Source: Streptomyces sp. CA-210063
GTDB taxonomy: Bacteria; Actinomycetota; Actinomycetes; Streptomycetales; Streptomycetaceae
Assembly (NCBI RefSeq): GCF_024612015.1
Contig: NZ_CP102512.1
Span: 2,046,001-2,110,000, forward strand
Direction: 5' to 3'
DNA: 64,000 nt
Part shown: one piece after another, positions 48,227 through 57,567 of the stretch
How positions within the stretch are numbered: position 1 is the stretch's first letter
How the letters are laid out: every line of letters begins with the position of its first letter
Program-made: the position numbers and the translations under genes
The notes under the pieces: model-generated
Database searches by the model: none
Seen by the model: only the letters and a program-made list of their open reading frames with translations
Told to the model about the DNA's origin: nothing

Positions 48227-49531
48227 ATGGTGAGTGTGGATTCGGCCGCCCAAACACAGTTGCGCAAGGTGCTGGGCACCCGCGACCTCATCGTCTACTA
48301 CATGTCCACACTGGTCGGCTCGGGCATCCTCGTGGTGCCTGGCATCGCGCTGGAGCTGGCGGGGCCGGCCTCGCTGCTGGCCTGGCTGATCCTGGCCGTC
48401 GTCTCGTTCCCGATCGCGGCGGCCTTCGCCCGTTTCTCCGCCGAGTACCCCAGCGCCGCCGGAACCAGCTACCTGATCAGACGCGCGTTCGGTGACCGTC
48501 TGGGCGCGTCCTCCGGCCTGTTTCTGCTGCTGCTCAACCTGGTGGTCAACCCGGTCCTGGGGCTGGCCGCAGCCCGCTATTTCGCGGCGCTGATGGGCTG
48601 GCACGGCCATACGGTGATCCTGCTGGTCGGATTTGCGGCCATGAGCCTGGGCGTGGTGGCGAACATGCTCGGCCTCCGGCTCGCCTCGCAGGTCCAGCTG
48701 GTCCTGGTCTTCAGCCTGATAGTCGGGCTGGTCGCCGTCATCGTGGTGTCCGCTCCGGCGGCTCAGCCCGAGCGGCTGACCCCCTTCGCGCCGTACGGCT
48801 GGGGCGCGGTGGGCACGGCGGTACTGGTGTGCTTCTTCTCGTTCTTCGGCTGGGAGCACGTCTCGCACGTCGCCGACGAGGTCCGTGACCCGCAGCGCAG
48901 CTTTCCGCGCGCCGCGCTGATCGTCGCCGGGATCATCGGCACGCTCTACTGCACCCTCGCGCTGGTCATCACCCTGGTCGTGCCGCCGCGAACCGACACC
49001 GACACCACCGCCGTGCTGGCCGCGCTGCTGCGGTTCAGCCACGGCGAGGACGCTGCTCGGTTCGGCGCGGCGCTGGCCGTCTTCCTGATCGTGGTCAACA
49101 TCAACGCCTGGGTCCTCGGCGCCTCCCGGCTGCTGTACGCGATGGCCCGCGACGGTGCGGCACCTCGTCGCCTGGCGACGGTCTCCCGCCGCACCGGCAC
49201 CCCGATGGCCGCTCTCTGGGTGGTGTGGGGGTGCTACGCGCTCGACATCGGCGGCATGTACGTCCTGGGCGGCGACGAGCACGACCTGATCCCGTTCGCC
49301 AGCGCCTCGACGCTGGTGGTGTACCTGCTGACCTTCGCCGCAGGCAGGCGGTTGTTCACGAACCGGGCGATGCGGACACTGTGCGCCGTGGCGCTGATGG
49401 CGAGCGCCGCGTTCCTGCTCGGCGGTGGGCTCCCGTCACTGCTGGCCGTACTGGCCTTCGCCGCCACGGTCGGCTACGTGCTGCTGCGTCGCTCTGCCGT
49501 GAACCCGGCGCCGGAATCCGCCGGCGAGTGA
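48227..49531 (+). CDS. APC-family amino-acid transporter
   Basis: A 434-residue permease with about 12 membrane segments. The first helix has the family's unwound Gly motif (STLVGSGILVVPG) and the loop after TM2 has FARFSAEYPSAAGTSYLI. GGGAG lies just upstream; translation may start at ATG 48227 or the adjacent GTG 48230. It is divergent from the cupin operon and shares its regulatory spacer. It may import a precursor amino acid or export the product; direction cannot be told from sequence. Confidence 0.87.
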   Translation: MVSVDSAAQTQLRKVLGTRDLIVYYMSTLVGSGILVVPGIALELAGPASLLAWLILAVVSFPIAAAFARFSAEYPSAAGTSYLIRRAFGDRLGASSGLFLLLLNLVVNPVLGLAAARYFAALMGWHGHTVILLVGFAAMSLGVVANMLGLRLASQVQLVLVFSLIVGLVAVIVVSAPAAQPERLTPFAPYGWGAVGTAVLVCFFSFFGWEHVSHVADEVRDPQRSFPRAALIVAGIIGTLYCTLALVITLVVPPRTDTDTTAVLAALLRFSHGEDAARFGAALAVFLIVVNINAWVLGASRLLYAMARDGAAPRRLATVSRRTGTPMAALWVVWGCYALDIGGMYVLGGDEHDLIPFASASTLVVYLLTFAAGRRLFTNRAMRTLCAVALMASAAFLLGGGLPSLLAVLAFAATVGYVLLRRSAVNPAPESAGE

Positions 49532-49533
49532 CG

Positions 49534-50196
49534 TCACTTCGCGCCACCTGCGTCATCCGGCACCGGCGGCATGCCGAGCAGTCCGTAGCGGGCCGTCCGC
49601 ACGCCCGCCTGGAACCGGCCGACTGCCCCGACCTGGGACATCACATCAGCGATGTGGCGGCGGCAGGTGCGCAGGGACAGGCCGAGAGCGCGCGCCACCT
49701 GTTCATCCGTCGCGCCTTCGCTGAGCAAACGGAGTATGGCGGGCTTGGGATCCGCCTCCGCCGGTCTCGCGGGGTCCGGGTGGCGCGTGATGACGGCGGG
49801 TAGCGCCCATCCCCCCTCCCACAGGTGCTCGAAGACCCGGGTGAAGTGGTCCACGATGCTCTGCTCGCTGATCAGGCAGGTGCTCCCGGACATGTGTCCC
49901 AGCAGCACCAGTCGGCGGTCGACGACGGCGAACTCCCCAGGCACGCACTGGACGGTGCGCAGCCGGGCGCCCCGCTCGGTCACCGTACGGGCGTAGTCAC
50001 GTACCGCGGGAGGGGTGCGGGCGGTGTGGTGGAACAGCGCGCGGACGTCGATGCCGCGCTGCAGCAGGTCGGTGACGCGATGCGCCGCCCCCTCCATCGG
50101 TTCGGGAGCGGACCGCGCCACCAGAAACTCCTTGGTGCACCCGGCCAGGACGTCGTGCACCAACTGCTCGGCCTTCGGCCCTGCGAGAATCTCCAT
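49534..50196 (-). CDS. LuxR-type helix-turn-helix regulator
   Basis: A 220-residue protein. The N-terminal part (EILAGPKAEQLVHDVLAGCTKEFLVARSAPEP; GEFAVVDRRLVLLGHM; LISEQSIVDHFTRVFEHLW) resembles the PLD-like sensor domain seen in TrmB/LuxR regulators of Streptomyces. The C-terminal LuxR helix-turn-helix is ILRLLSEGATDEQVARALGLSLRTCRRHIADVM. AGGAG lies eight bases before the ATG at 50196. It is convergent with the transporter gene and a plausible binder of the TGGCAA-N4-TTGCCA sites. Confidence 0.82.
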   Translation of the reverse strand: MEILAGPKAEQLVHDVLAGCTKEFLVARSAPEPMEGAAHRVTDLLQRGIDVRALFHHTARTPPAVRDYARTVTERGARLRTVQCVPGEFAVVDRRLVLLGHMSGSTCLISEQSIVDHFTRVFEHLWEGGWALPAVITRHPDPARPAEADPKPAILRLLSEGATDEQVARALGLSLRTCRRHIADVMSQVGAVGRFQAGVRTARYGLLGMPPVPDDAGGAK

Positions 50197-50435
50197 CGTC
50201 CGGCTCCTGTTCTGTCCGCCGAAAGAAAAATACGCAATGGGGTGCGAGCATGCTGGAGCCGAAACTCTGCTTCTCACCCACAGAATCATAAGAAGGCAAA
50301 AAGCCGACCGTCAATAAAAATGGACCCCACCCACGCTTAAGATCGTGGTCGGGATCGCCCCAGCGGTTCGGTACGGTGAGCGCGGGATATCTGGATGAGA
50401 TGGCCGGAGATGATGGAGGTGGAGGTGGTATCGGA

Positions 50436-53270
50436 CTACCGCCCGGTCGGCCCACGATCGGACCCGGCCGACGGCAGGACATCAGCGAGTTCGCCCCGGC
50501 AGTGTATTCCGAGCTTGCGATAGGAGTTCGTGAGATGCTTCTCCACCGCTCGTCGGCTCACCCCGAGAAACTGCGCGATATCACGGTTGGTGCTCCCTGC
50601 GGCCGCCAGCCGCGCCACCAGGCGTTCCGTGTTCGTCAGTGACGGGCCCCCCGTCAGCCTGCTCGCGGCCTCGAGGGCAGTCGCCTGCGCACTCTCGGCC
50701 AGTTGGGGTTCACCGCAGTCGAGCGCGAGCCGGTGACTTCGGCGCAGATGCCCGACCGCCTCCGGGGACCCCTGGTCGCGGAGCCTGATCCCCAGCCGCA
50801 GCAACGACCTTGCCAGCTCAAGCGAATTGACAGAGCTCTCCAGGATGTCGACCGACTCCCGCAGTACGGCGATGCCCGCCTCGCCCCCGATGACGTCACC
50901 CAGAATCCGTTTGGCACGCCCGAGGGCGGACGGTGCCCCCCATTCGGCCGCCAGCAGACAGTCCTCCTCGGCGACCTCACGCGCCGCGACGAGGTCGCCC
51001 AGACGCCGGTACAAGTCCGCGGTCAGCGCACGCCACGGGAACAGCACAGGGTTGGTCCAGTCCGAACGGCCCAACTGCCGACCACACTCCTGGTATTGCT
51101 CCAGGGCCGCCCGGAGATCGCCCTCCGCCGTGGCCAGCGTGCCCCGCATCAGGAGCAGCACCGAGGCCAAGCACTCGTTCGTGGTGTCGGTGCCACAGTT
51201 GCCCAGCACGTTCCTGGTCAGCTCGATGTCCCGCACCCCGCTCGCCACGGCGGCCATCGCGATCGCGGTGGTGGGGTTGGCTGTGTCCCATTCCAGTACG
51301 CCGAGTTCGAACGCGTCCGTGGCGGCGCGTCTCGCGTCCGCGATTCGGCCCGTGTGCAGGGCGACCACAGCCTGTTCCGTCCGGATCAACGCCTGCTCGA
51401 CGACCGTCCCGTGCGTGCGGGCATGGCCGAGTGCCGCCTCCAACCAGGGTGCGAGGCGCCCGGTCGATTCCGCGGCCGCCAACACCGGCACCAGTATGGG
51501 CAGCGCGGCGTGTACGTGTGAGGACGAGGGGGGCTCCCGTTCAACGATTCGCTCGGCGATCCGGGCCACCCAGGAGGCCGGCCGGCTGCTGGTGAGGGTG
51601 GCGGCGAACAGCAGCATGGTCAACAGTTCCCGCTCCGCGGGAGTATCCGCCGGGGGATCGTCGCCGAGCTCGGCGAGCCGCCTGCTTCCGTCGGCCAGCT
51701 CGACCGGCTCGGTGTAGTCGAGATGCCGCATCCGAGCCTCGATCCGCAGCTTGAGTTCTCGATCCGCACCGGACAGCCCGTCCAGGTCGCCCAACTCGTC
51801 GCATACCTGTCGAATCAGCCTGCGTACGCCGGACGGGGCGCTGCCGAGCAAAGCCGGCCCCAGCCTCACCATCGCGGCCGCGCGATCCCGCGCGGAAGTC
51901 AGCAAGGGAAGCGCGTGGTCGAAGTGTCGTACCGAGGCACGCACGTCGAATGCCTGCTCCGCTGTCGCGAGGTCGACCAGCAGCCGTGCCCGGTCCTCCC
52001 CGTTCGTCGACGTGTTGAGCAACGCGCGGCGCAGGTAGCACGCAGCGGTTTCCGGAGCACCCCGTCCCAGCGCCGTACCAGCCGCCTCGCGCAGCAGGTC
52101 AGCCGCCCACTGCCCCTCAGGTGGGGTCGTCGCCAACAGATGGGCCGCCCTCTGCTCAACGGTGTTCTCGCTTCGGTACAGCGACTTCGCCGCCCGGATG
52201 TGAAGCTTCTCGCGTTCCTCGGCCGACATCGACTCCTCGATCACGTCCTGTACCACGCGGTGGACGAACCTGGGCCGCTGCCCGTCGGCCAACAGGCCCA
52301 GCTCGTGCAGGACATGCATCGCCTCCGCACACCTGACGGCGTCCAGGCCGGCGACTTTCCTGATGACCTCCAGATCGGCCTGGCCGTCCACGATCGCCAT
52401 GGCCTTGGCCACGTCGCGTACCGGCTCGGCCTGTGAACCGATGCAGTCGAGCAGCCGGTCACGAAGACCCGCGGGCCGCAGCGATCGGACCCGGTCGGCG
52501 TGCTCGGCCCTCGGGGGGATGCTGTCGAGCGACAGTTTGACCAGGATCGACTTGAGGAACAACGGATTACCGTCCGTCGTCCCGTGGCAGGCGAGGACGA
52601 ACTCCTCGTGTCCGGCTTCACCACACTGGTCCGCCACCAATGCACGTGTCCCCGCCAAGGAGAACGGGCGTGGCCGCATGGTCCGGGCGGCTGCCCCGGT
52701 AACGGCCCGCACCGTCGGTCTGTTCGACGCCGACTCACCGTCCCGAACCGTGACCACTACCAGCACCTTCAGCCGGTTCAGCCGGTTCGCCAGGTTCGCG
52801 AGCCATTGCAACGAGGGCTCGTCGGCCCACTGGAGGCCGTCCATCAGGATCATCAACGTCTGTTCGGTGCTCATCCGCTCAACGAGCTCCTGCAGCCCGC
52901 GCAGCACCGCCTGCCGCACGGTGACCGGCCGGGCGTGCGCAGTCGTGAACAAGGCCTCGCCGAGGACCGCTTCAGCGAGCCCTGCGGCACCCGACAGCCA
53001 GCGTTCCCTCGTCTTCTCGTCCGCCCCGGACAAGGCGGGTTCCAGGAGCTGGCGCACCACGCCGAAGGCGTGATTCCGCTCCAGCGCCGAGGCTCCCGCA
53101 CGGAGCACCCTGATGCTCCCCTGTGCGGCCAGGCCCGGCAGGGCGCGCAGCAGCTCCGACTTGCCGATACCCAGTGGGCCGCCGATCACCAGAAGCGACC
53201 CGCTGCCGCGGTGAGCGGATCGAAGTGCCTCGGAGACCGAGCTCAGTTCGTCGTCTCGCTCGAGCAACAC
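50436..53270 (-). CDS. LAL-family LuxR regulator (large ATP-binding)
   Basis: A 944-residue regulator. The N-terminal AAA/STAND ATPase starts LLERDDELSSV with the P-loop GPLGIGKS (31-38) and Walker B LMILMDGLQWADEPS. A long helical TPR-like middle follows. The C-terminal LuxR helix-turn-helix is LTNTERLVARLAAAGSTNRDIAQFLGVSRRAVEKHLTNSYRKLG. The GTG at 53270 has AGGAGG upstream; the longer frame starts at 53339. Such proteins are usually pathway-specific activators of natural-product genes. Confidence 0.87.
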   Translation of the reverse strand: MLLERDDELSSVSEALRSAHRGSGSLLVIGGPLGIGKSELLRALPGLAAQGSIRVLRAGASALERNHAFGVVRQLLEPALSGADEKTRERWLSGAAGLAEAVLGEALFTTAHARPVTVRQAVLRGLQELVERMSTEQTLMILMDGLQWADEPSLQWLANLANRLNRLKVLVVVTVRDGESASNRPTVRAVTGAAARTMRPRPFSLAGTRALVADQCGEAGHEEFVLACHGTTDGNPLFLKSILVKLSLDSIPPRAEHADRVRSLRPAGLRDRLLDCIGSQAEPVRDVAKAMAIVDGQADLEVIRKVAGLDAVRCAEAMHVLHELGLLADGQRPRFVHRVVQDVIEESMSAEEREKLHIRAAKSLYRSENTVEQRAAHLLATTPPEGQWAADLLREAAGTALGRGAPETAACYLRRALLNTSTNGEDRARLLVDLATAEQAFDVRASVRHFDHALPLLTSARDRAAAMVRLGPALLGSAPSGVRRLIRQVCDELGDLDGLSGADRELKLRIEARMRHLDYTEPVELADGSRRLAELGDDPPADTPAERELLTMLLFAATLTSSRPASWVARIAERIVEREPPSSSHVHAALPILVPVLAAAESTGRLAPWLEAALGHARTHGTVVEQALIRTEQAVVALHTGRIADARRAATDAFELGVLEWDTANPTTAIAMAAVASGVRDIELTRNVLGNCGTDTTNECLASVLLLMRGTLATAEGDLRAALEQYQECGRQLGRSDWTNPVLFPWRALTADLYRRLGDLVAAREVAEEDCLLAAEWGAPSALGRAKRILGDVIGGEAGIAVLRESVDILESSVNSLELARSLLRLGIRLRDQGSPEAVGHLRRSHRLALDCGEPQLAESAQATALEAASRLTGGPSLTNTERLVARLAAAGSTNRDIAQFLGVSRRAVEKHLTNSYRKLGIHCRGELADVLPSAGSDRGPTGR

Positions 53271-53395
53271 CTGTTCACAACCTCCTGTTCCGGTCAAGGC
53301 GATCGAAGGCGAGCACGGTGGTCCGTGCACGGCGTCCAAGGGACCGTTCCGGCGCCGTCAAGGCCGCAACATGCACGTGTCTCCGTACGTTCGGA

Positions 53396-56347
53396 TCACT
53401 CGCGCCCGCTGCGTACCCAACCCCGCCCGCAGGTCTGCCCGGCGGGCATCACAACGGCCGTCGGCCCGATGGCTCGCTCAGCCTCAGAGGACTCCCTGAG
53501 CGCTGCGGCAATCTCCGCGCGGGAAGTCACACCGAGCTTGCGGTACACACTGGACAGGTGGGTCTCGACGGTGCGCAGGGTGACGAACAGTGCCTTTGCG
53601 ATGTCCCGGTTGGTCGCACCGGCCATGGCGTGCTCGGTCACCCGCCACTCGGCGGCGGTCAGGAGATCCGACGACTCGTCGTTCAGTCCCCGCATCCTGC
53701 CCCCCGCGGACACGAGTAACGTCTTGGCGATCGAGTGGACTGCCGAGCCGCCGCACCGCACCGCCAGGATGGCCGCGCGACGCAGATGCTTGCGCGCTCC
53801 CGCGTCATCGCCGATCTGCAGCAGCCCACGGCCGAGCAGGAGCTCCGCTTGGAGTTGGCTGAGCAGTGCGGGCGATGCCGCCAGCCGCTCGACGGCCTCC
53901 ATCATGAGTTCCAGTCCTCGTCGGCCCTGCGTCGCCACCCCCCGGGCCAGCAGGCTGAGCCCGATGCTCTCCGGCGTTCCCCAGCGGGTGCTCCACTCTT
54001 CCTGCGCTTCGACCAGATCGAGCGCTTCCGACCGACGGTCCAGGTCGGTCAGCACGACGGCGGCCGGTACCCACCACGGCACCGGCACGGAACCGGAGAC
54101 CCTCGCCTCAGCAATGCTGCGCCCACACCGCAACAGGGACGACAGCCCGCCTTCGCTGTCGCCCAGCATGAACCTGGCGCCGGCCCGCACCACGAGCACC
54201 TCGTGGTGTTCCCAGACGAAGTTCCGCCTGTGGATCTCGTCGAGCAACGCCTCGGCCCGCTCTGCCTCACCTCGGTTCACCAGAAGGGTGGCGAACACGA
54301 TCCGGGGCGTGGCCCAGCTCCGGTCCCGGGCGATTTCCATCGCGGCCTGGGCGTCGGCCGCTGCCCTGGCCGGCCGCCCCATGCGCACTGCCACGGCCGA
54401 TCTGATCGCCAACGCGTGGCAGTGCGTCCTGACCGCACCGACCCGCCGAGTGTTCTCCACGATCCGGTCCAGCGCGGTGAGTGCCTCCTCCGGCAGGCCA
54501 GCGTGGTCCAGGGCCTTCGCCGCCAGGATCAGAGGTCCGTCGGAAGCGGTGAGGGCGCCGGAGACCGCGGCCCTCGCGCAGTCCGCCGCCTGCTCCGCGG
54601 ACCCGCCGTCCAGCATGACGGCGCCCGCCAGCATGCCGGCGGCCACCCGGTCGGACGGGGTGTCGCCGTCCGGAACCGTCATCGTCCGAGCACGCCGGAG
54701 GGTCTCCCCCACATGTGGCCCGGTGAAGAGGCCGACGCCGAGCAACACGGCCTGAACCTGCCTGCGCAGGCTGCCGTCAGAGGCGAGAAGTTCCCCGGCG
54801 GCCCCGTCTGCCGCATCCAGTACGTCGGACAGCAGACGAAACGCCGAGGCGGGATTTCGAGCCCTGCGCAAGAGCGTCTCGAAGCGGACCATCAGTCGGG
54901 CGCGGGCCCGGAGATCGGCCGTCCGCTCGATGGCGCGCATGAGGTGGGCCATCGCCGCTTCCGGATCGGCGTTCCGGAGTGCCCAGGCGAGTTCGATCAG
55001 GGTCTCGGTGTGGTCGGGTACCGCCTGCAGGACACGTGCGAGGAACCGCACTTCGTCCTTGAGGCTTCCACGCCGTCGTGCGTCGGCCGCCGCGCTCCGT
55101 AGGATGCTGGTCATCCATCGCTCCCGCAGCTCGGGCAGGTCGACGAGCAGGTGGGCGACCTCCTCCGACGGGCGGCCCTCGTCGTGCAGTAGGAGCGCTG
55201 CACGCATCCGGAGCGCGTCGAGCTCGCCGGGGGGCAGTCCGCCGAGAACGGCGCTACGTGCCTGCTCGGCCACGAACTCCAGCCGGTCCGCCGCCAGCAG
55301 GCTTTGTCTGCGCAGGACATCCACCGCCGCGGCCACCGTGGACGCGGACAGCTTGAGCAGAGCGGCGATCACCGGGAGCTCGGTGGTGCCGAGCAGGGCG
55401 ATGCCGACGGCCACCTGACGAACGCTCTCCGGTAGCCGGACCCACCGCGCCGACACTGCCCCGGACAGCACAGGCCCGCCGATGTCGGCAGCTCGCCGGA
55501 GTTCCGCGCCCTCCGGTCGCACGTCGTGATCGCGGAACTCGGCGAGCAGTGACCGAAGCAGAAGCGGGCTGCCGCCGGACAAATCGGAGCAGAGTCGAAC
55601 GAACGACGGCTCGGGCGAAGGCCCCAGTACCGCGGCGACGAGATCGGCGATCTCGGCATGGGAGAGCGGGCCCAACTCGACGATGGTACCGGCGACGTGC
55701 CCGGTGACGCTGGTCAGCAACTCCCGCCCCGGCCCCGTCGCGTCCGCGTCGTACGCCAGGACGACGAGCAGTGGATTGTCGAAAGTTCTCTGGAGCAGGA
55801 AGTCGATCCAGCGCAGGACGAAAGGATCGCAACGGTGTGCGTCGTCGATCATGATCGTCAATGGCCCATCGGCCATCACGTTGACGGCGAGCCGGTACAG
55901 TCCACTCAGGATCAGATACCTGTCATTCTCGCCGACCTCGTCGAAGGCCGGCCCGCTGCCGGGCAGGAGCGTAGGCAGCGCCCATCGGGCCGCGCCCGCC
56001 AGCAGGGGCGAAGCCGCCGACCCCGACACCGTGAGCCCGAGCGGCTGGAACAGCTCACGCATGGTTGTGCGGGGAGACTCCGGCTCACGGCCGGTGGCGA
56101 AAAGCACAGTGCCTTCGTGACGTGCGAACTCCGCGCGCGCCCGCGTCAGCAGGCTGGTCTTCCCCATTCCGGCCGCACCGCTGACGAAAGCCGCGCCGGC
56201 GCTGCCCTTGCGTGCCGCAGAGGCGGTATCCCGGAGCACGCTCAGCGCGAAGGAACGCCCGAGTCGGGGTAGGTCAGCACCCGAATCGCCGGCATGGAGA
56301 CTCTTCGCGATGCGGAGCTGGTCGTGTTGCAGGAAACTCTTGCTCAT
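53396..56347 (-). CDS. LAL-family LuxR regulator (large ATP-binding), second copy
   Basis: 983 residues. P-loop GAAGMGKT (57-64), Walker B PLTIMIDDAHRCDPFVLRW, a helical middle region, and the C-terminal helix-turn-helix VTEHAMAGATNRDIAKALFVTLRTVETHLSSVYRKLG. It lies 126 bp upstream of the other LAL gene on the same strand and is only distantly similar to it, so the pair is not a recent duplication. It is a likely second activator of the adjacent biosynthetic cluster. Confidence 0.87.
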   Translation of the reverse strand: MSKSFLQHDQLRIAKSLHAGDSGADLPRLGRSFALSVLRDTASAARKGSAGAAFVSGAAGMGKTSLLTRARAEFARHEGTVLFATGREPESPRTTMRELFQPLGLTVSGSAASPLLAGAARWALPTLLPGSGPAFDEVGENDRYLILSGLYRLAVNVMADGPLTIMIDDAHRCDPFVLRWIDFLLQRTFDNPLLVVLAYDADATGPGRELLTSVTGHVAGTIVELGPLSHAEIADLVAAVLGPSPEPSFVRLCSDLSGGSPLLLRSLLAEFRDHDVRPEGAELRRAADIGGPVLSGAVSARWVRLPESVRQVAVGIALLGTTELPVIAALLKLSASTVAAAVDVLRRQSLLAADRLEFVAEQARSAVLGGLPPGELDALRMRAALLLHDEGRPSEEVAHLLVDLPELRERWMTSILRSAAADARRRGSLKDEVRFLARVLQAVPDHTETLIELAWALRNADPEAAMAHLMRAIERTADLRARARLMVRFETLLRRARNPASAFRLLSDVLDAADGAAGELLASDGSLRRQVQAVLLGVGLFTGPHVGETLRRARTMTVPDGDTPSDRVAAGMLAGAVMLDGGSAEQAADCARAAVSGALTASDGPLILAAKALDHAGLPEEALTALDRIVENTRRVGAVRTHCHALAIRSAVAVRMGRPARAAADAQAAMEIARDRSWATPRIVFATLLVNRGEAERAEALLDEIHRRNFVWEHHEVLVVRAGARFMLGDSEGGLSSLLRCGRSIAEARVSGSVPVPWWVPAAVVLTDLDRRSEALDLVEAQEEWSTRWGTPESIGLSLLARGVATQGRRGLELMMEAVERLAASPALLSQLQAELLLGRGLLQIGDDAGARKHLRRAAILAVRCGGSAVHSIAKTLLVSAGGRMRGLNDESSDLLTAAEWRVTEHAMAGATNRDIAKALFVTLRTVETHLSSVYRKLGVTSRAEIAAALRESSEAERAIGPTAVVMPAGQTCGRGWVRSGRE

Positions 56348-57239
56348 GATGTGGGGGAAACCACCCGTTCAGTAACAACCGCGCCCGGCCGTGGCAGGCG
56401 GAAGATGTCGAGGGGCGTGATAGCGGACCTCGGCGTGCGAGGTCAGGAGATCCCGAGGCGACACAGGTCGACAGCGCTCCCACCATGGCAGTTGTCGATC
56501 GCCGACCCGCATGCGCCTCTCACTGCGGCAGCACCCGCCCGCGGAGACACCCCGCCGGCCGCGGTGCGCCGCAGCCGGCCCTGGAGCCCGTGGAGGAGTT
56601 GCCGGGCCGGCCAGATCGGCCCGAACTCCGACAACTTTCCGGTCAAGGTCGTCTCACGCCGCGAAAGCACGTCTTCGGGCCGGATCGCGTGGTGCCAGGC
56701 CTTGTCCCCGTTCGAGTCGAGTGCGGCGGCGAGACCGCCGGGAGTCCCCAGCCTCTTCGCGGACCGTGCGGGTCACCGTCACCGGGACGCGGGCGTCACT
56801 GCCCGCGACCGCCATCACAACGGAATGGAACCTGCCGAGGACAGTGGTCTGCAGCCCTCGGCCCCTGACGTCGCTCATGGAAGTGCCGCTTTCGCACTCG
56901 CACGGTGAGCGGACAGCATCGATCACCGGTGCAGAGGGGTGGGGGGAAGTAGGAAAGGGAGCATGGGGGGGAAGGGGGGGGTTTCGGGGAGGGGGAGGAG
57001 CCGCGTCGGACCGGGGAGAGGGTTTCAGCCGTGCGGCTGGGAACAGTGGGGGACGCCATTGCGATCGGAGCGCTCAGCGAACGATCACATCGTGCATACC
57101 AAGTGATCTTAGCCATACCGATTGAGCTTTCAATATTTCCTGGAGAGTAACTCAGCTTTCTGAGCCAGGACTTCACGATTTGCACGCACAACTCGCCGCA
57201 TCCATCACCCCGTTCACCCAGGGTTTCCAGGCGTGCGGC
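56348..57239. other. Gene-poor region with a G-run cluster
   Basis: About 890 bp without a convincing gene on either strand; short frames have the composition of antisense shadows. 56936-56996 on the plus strand has six or more runs of three to eight G, a strong G-quadruplex candidate. An AT-rich stretch with a small hairpin (CTCAG-CTTT-CTGAG) lies near 57100-57170. It is the cluster's right border. Confidence 0.45.
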
Positions 57240-57515
57240 TCACCGCTGTCCACTGCGCACCACTCTCCCAGACCGGCGCCAGGAACCGTTCGACGCGGCC
57301 GAGGTCGAGTTCCACGGCGAGCGACACGGCGACGACCGCGTAGTCGACGTTGACGGCCAGGATGATCCGCCCCTCGGCGCGCTGGGAGAAGGTGGAGTCG
57401 GCAGGAGGCCGTCCGGGGTGACGACGTCGCACTGCCCTCGGTCGACCCGGACGACCCGCCCGGCGAGCAGACCTTCGGCGTCGTACGGGGCGAAGTCGTC
57501 CGCTCAAGGGCCGCC
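57240..57515 (-). pseudogene. Partial, frameshifted copy of rsgA
   Basis: One frame contains FAPYDAEGLLAGRVVRVDRG and then QCDVVTPD, matching RsgA residues 30-56; a second frame contains NVDYAVVAVSLAVELDLGRV then ERFLAPVWESGAQW, matching RsgA 121-153. The intervening segment is deleted and the G motifs are absent. DNA identity with the functional gene at 39979 is high in places, so the duplication is recent. It is not functional. Confidence 0.75.
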
Positions 57516-57567
57516 GCGCTCGGTGATCTCACCCCAGCGGGAGCACACGGGCCCCCCGTCGAACGAC

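Noticed and set aside
52500..54755. A 751-codon plus-strand frame spanning both LAL genes
   Set aside because: Its composition is Arg/Ser/Pro-rich without domains, and it crosses the intergenic gap of two well-supported minus-strand genes.
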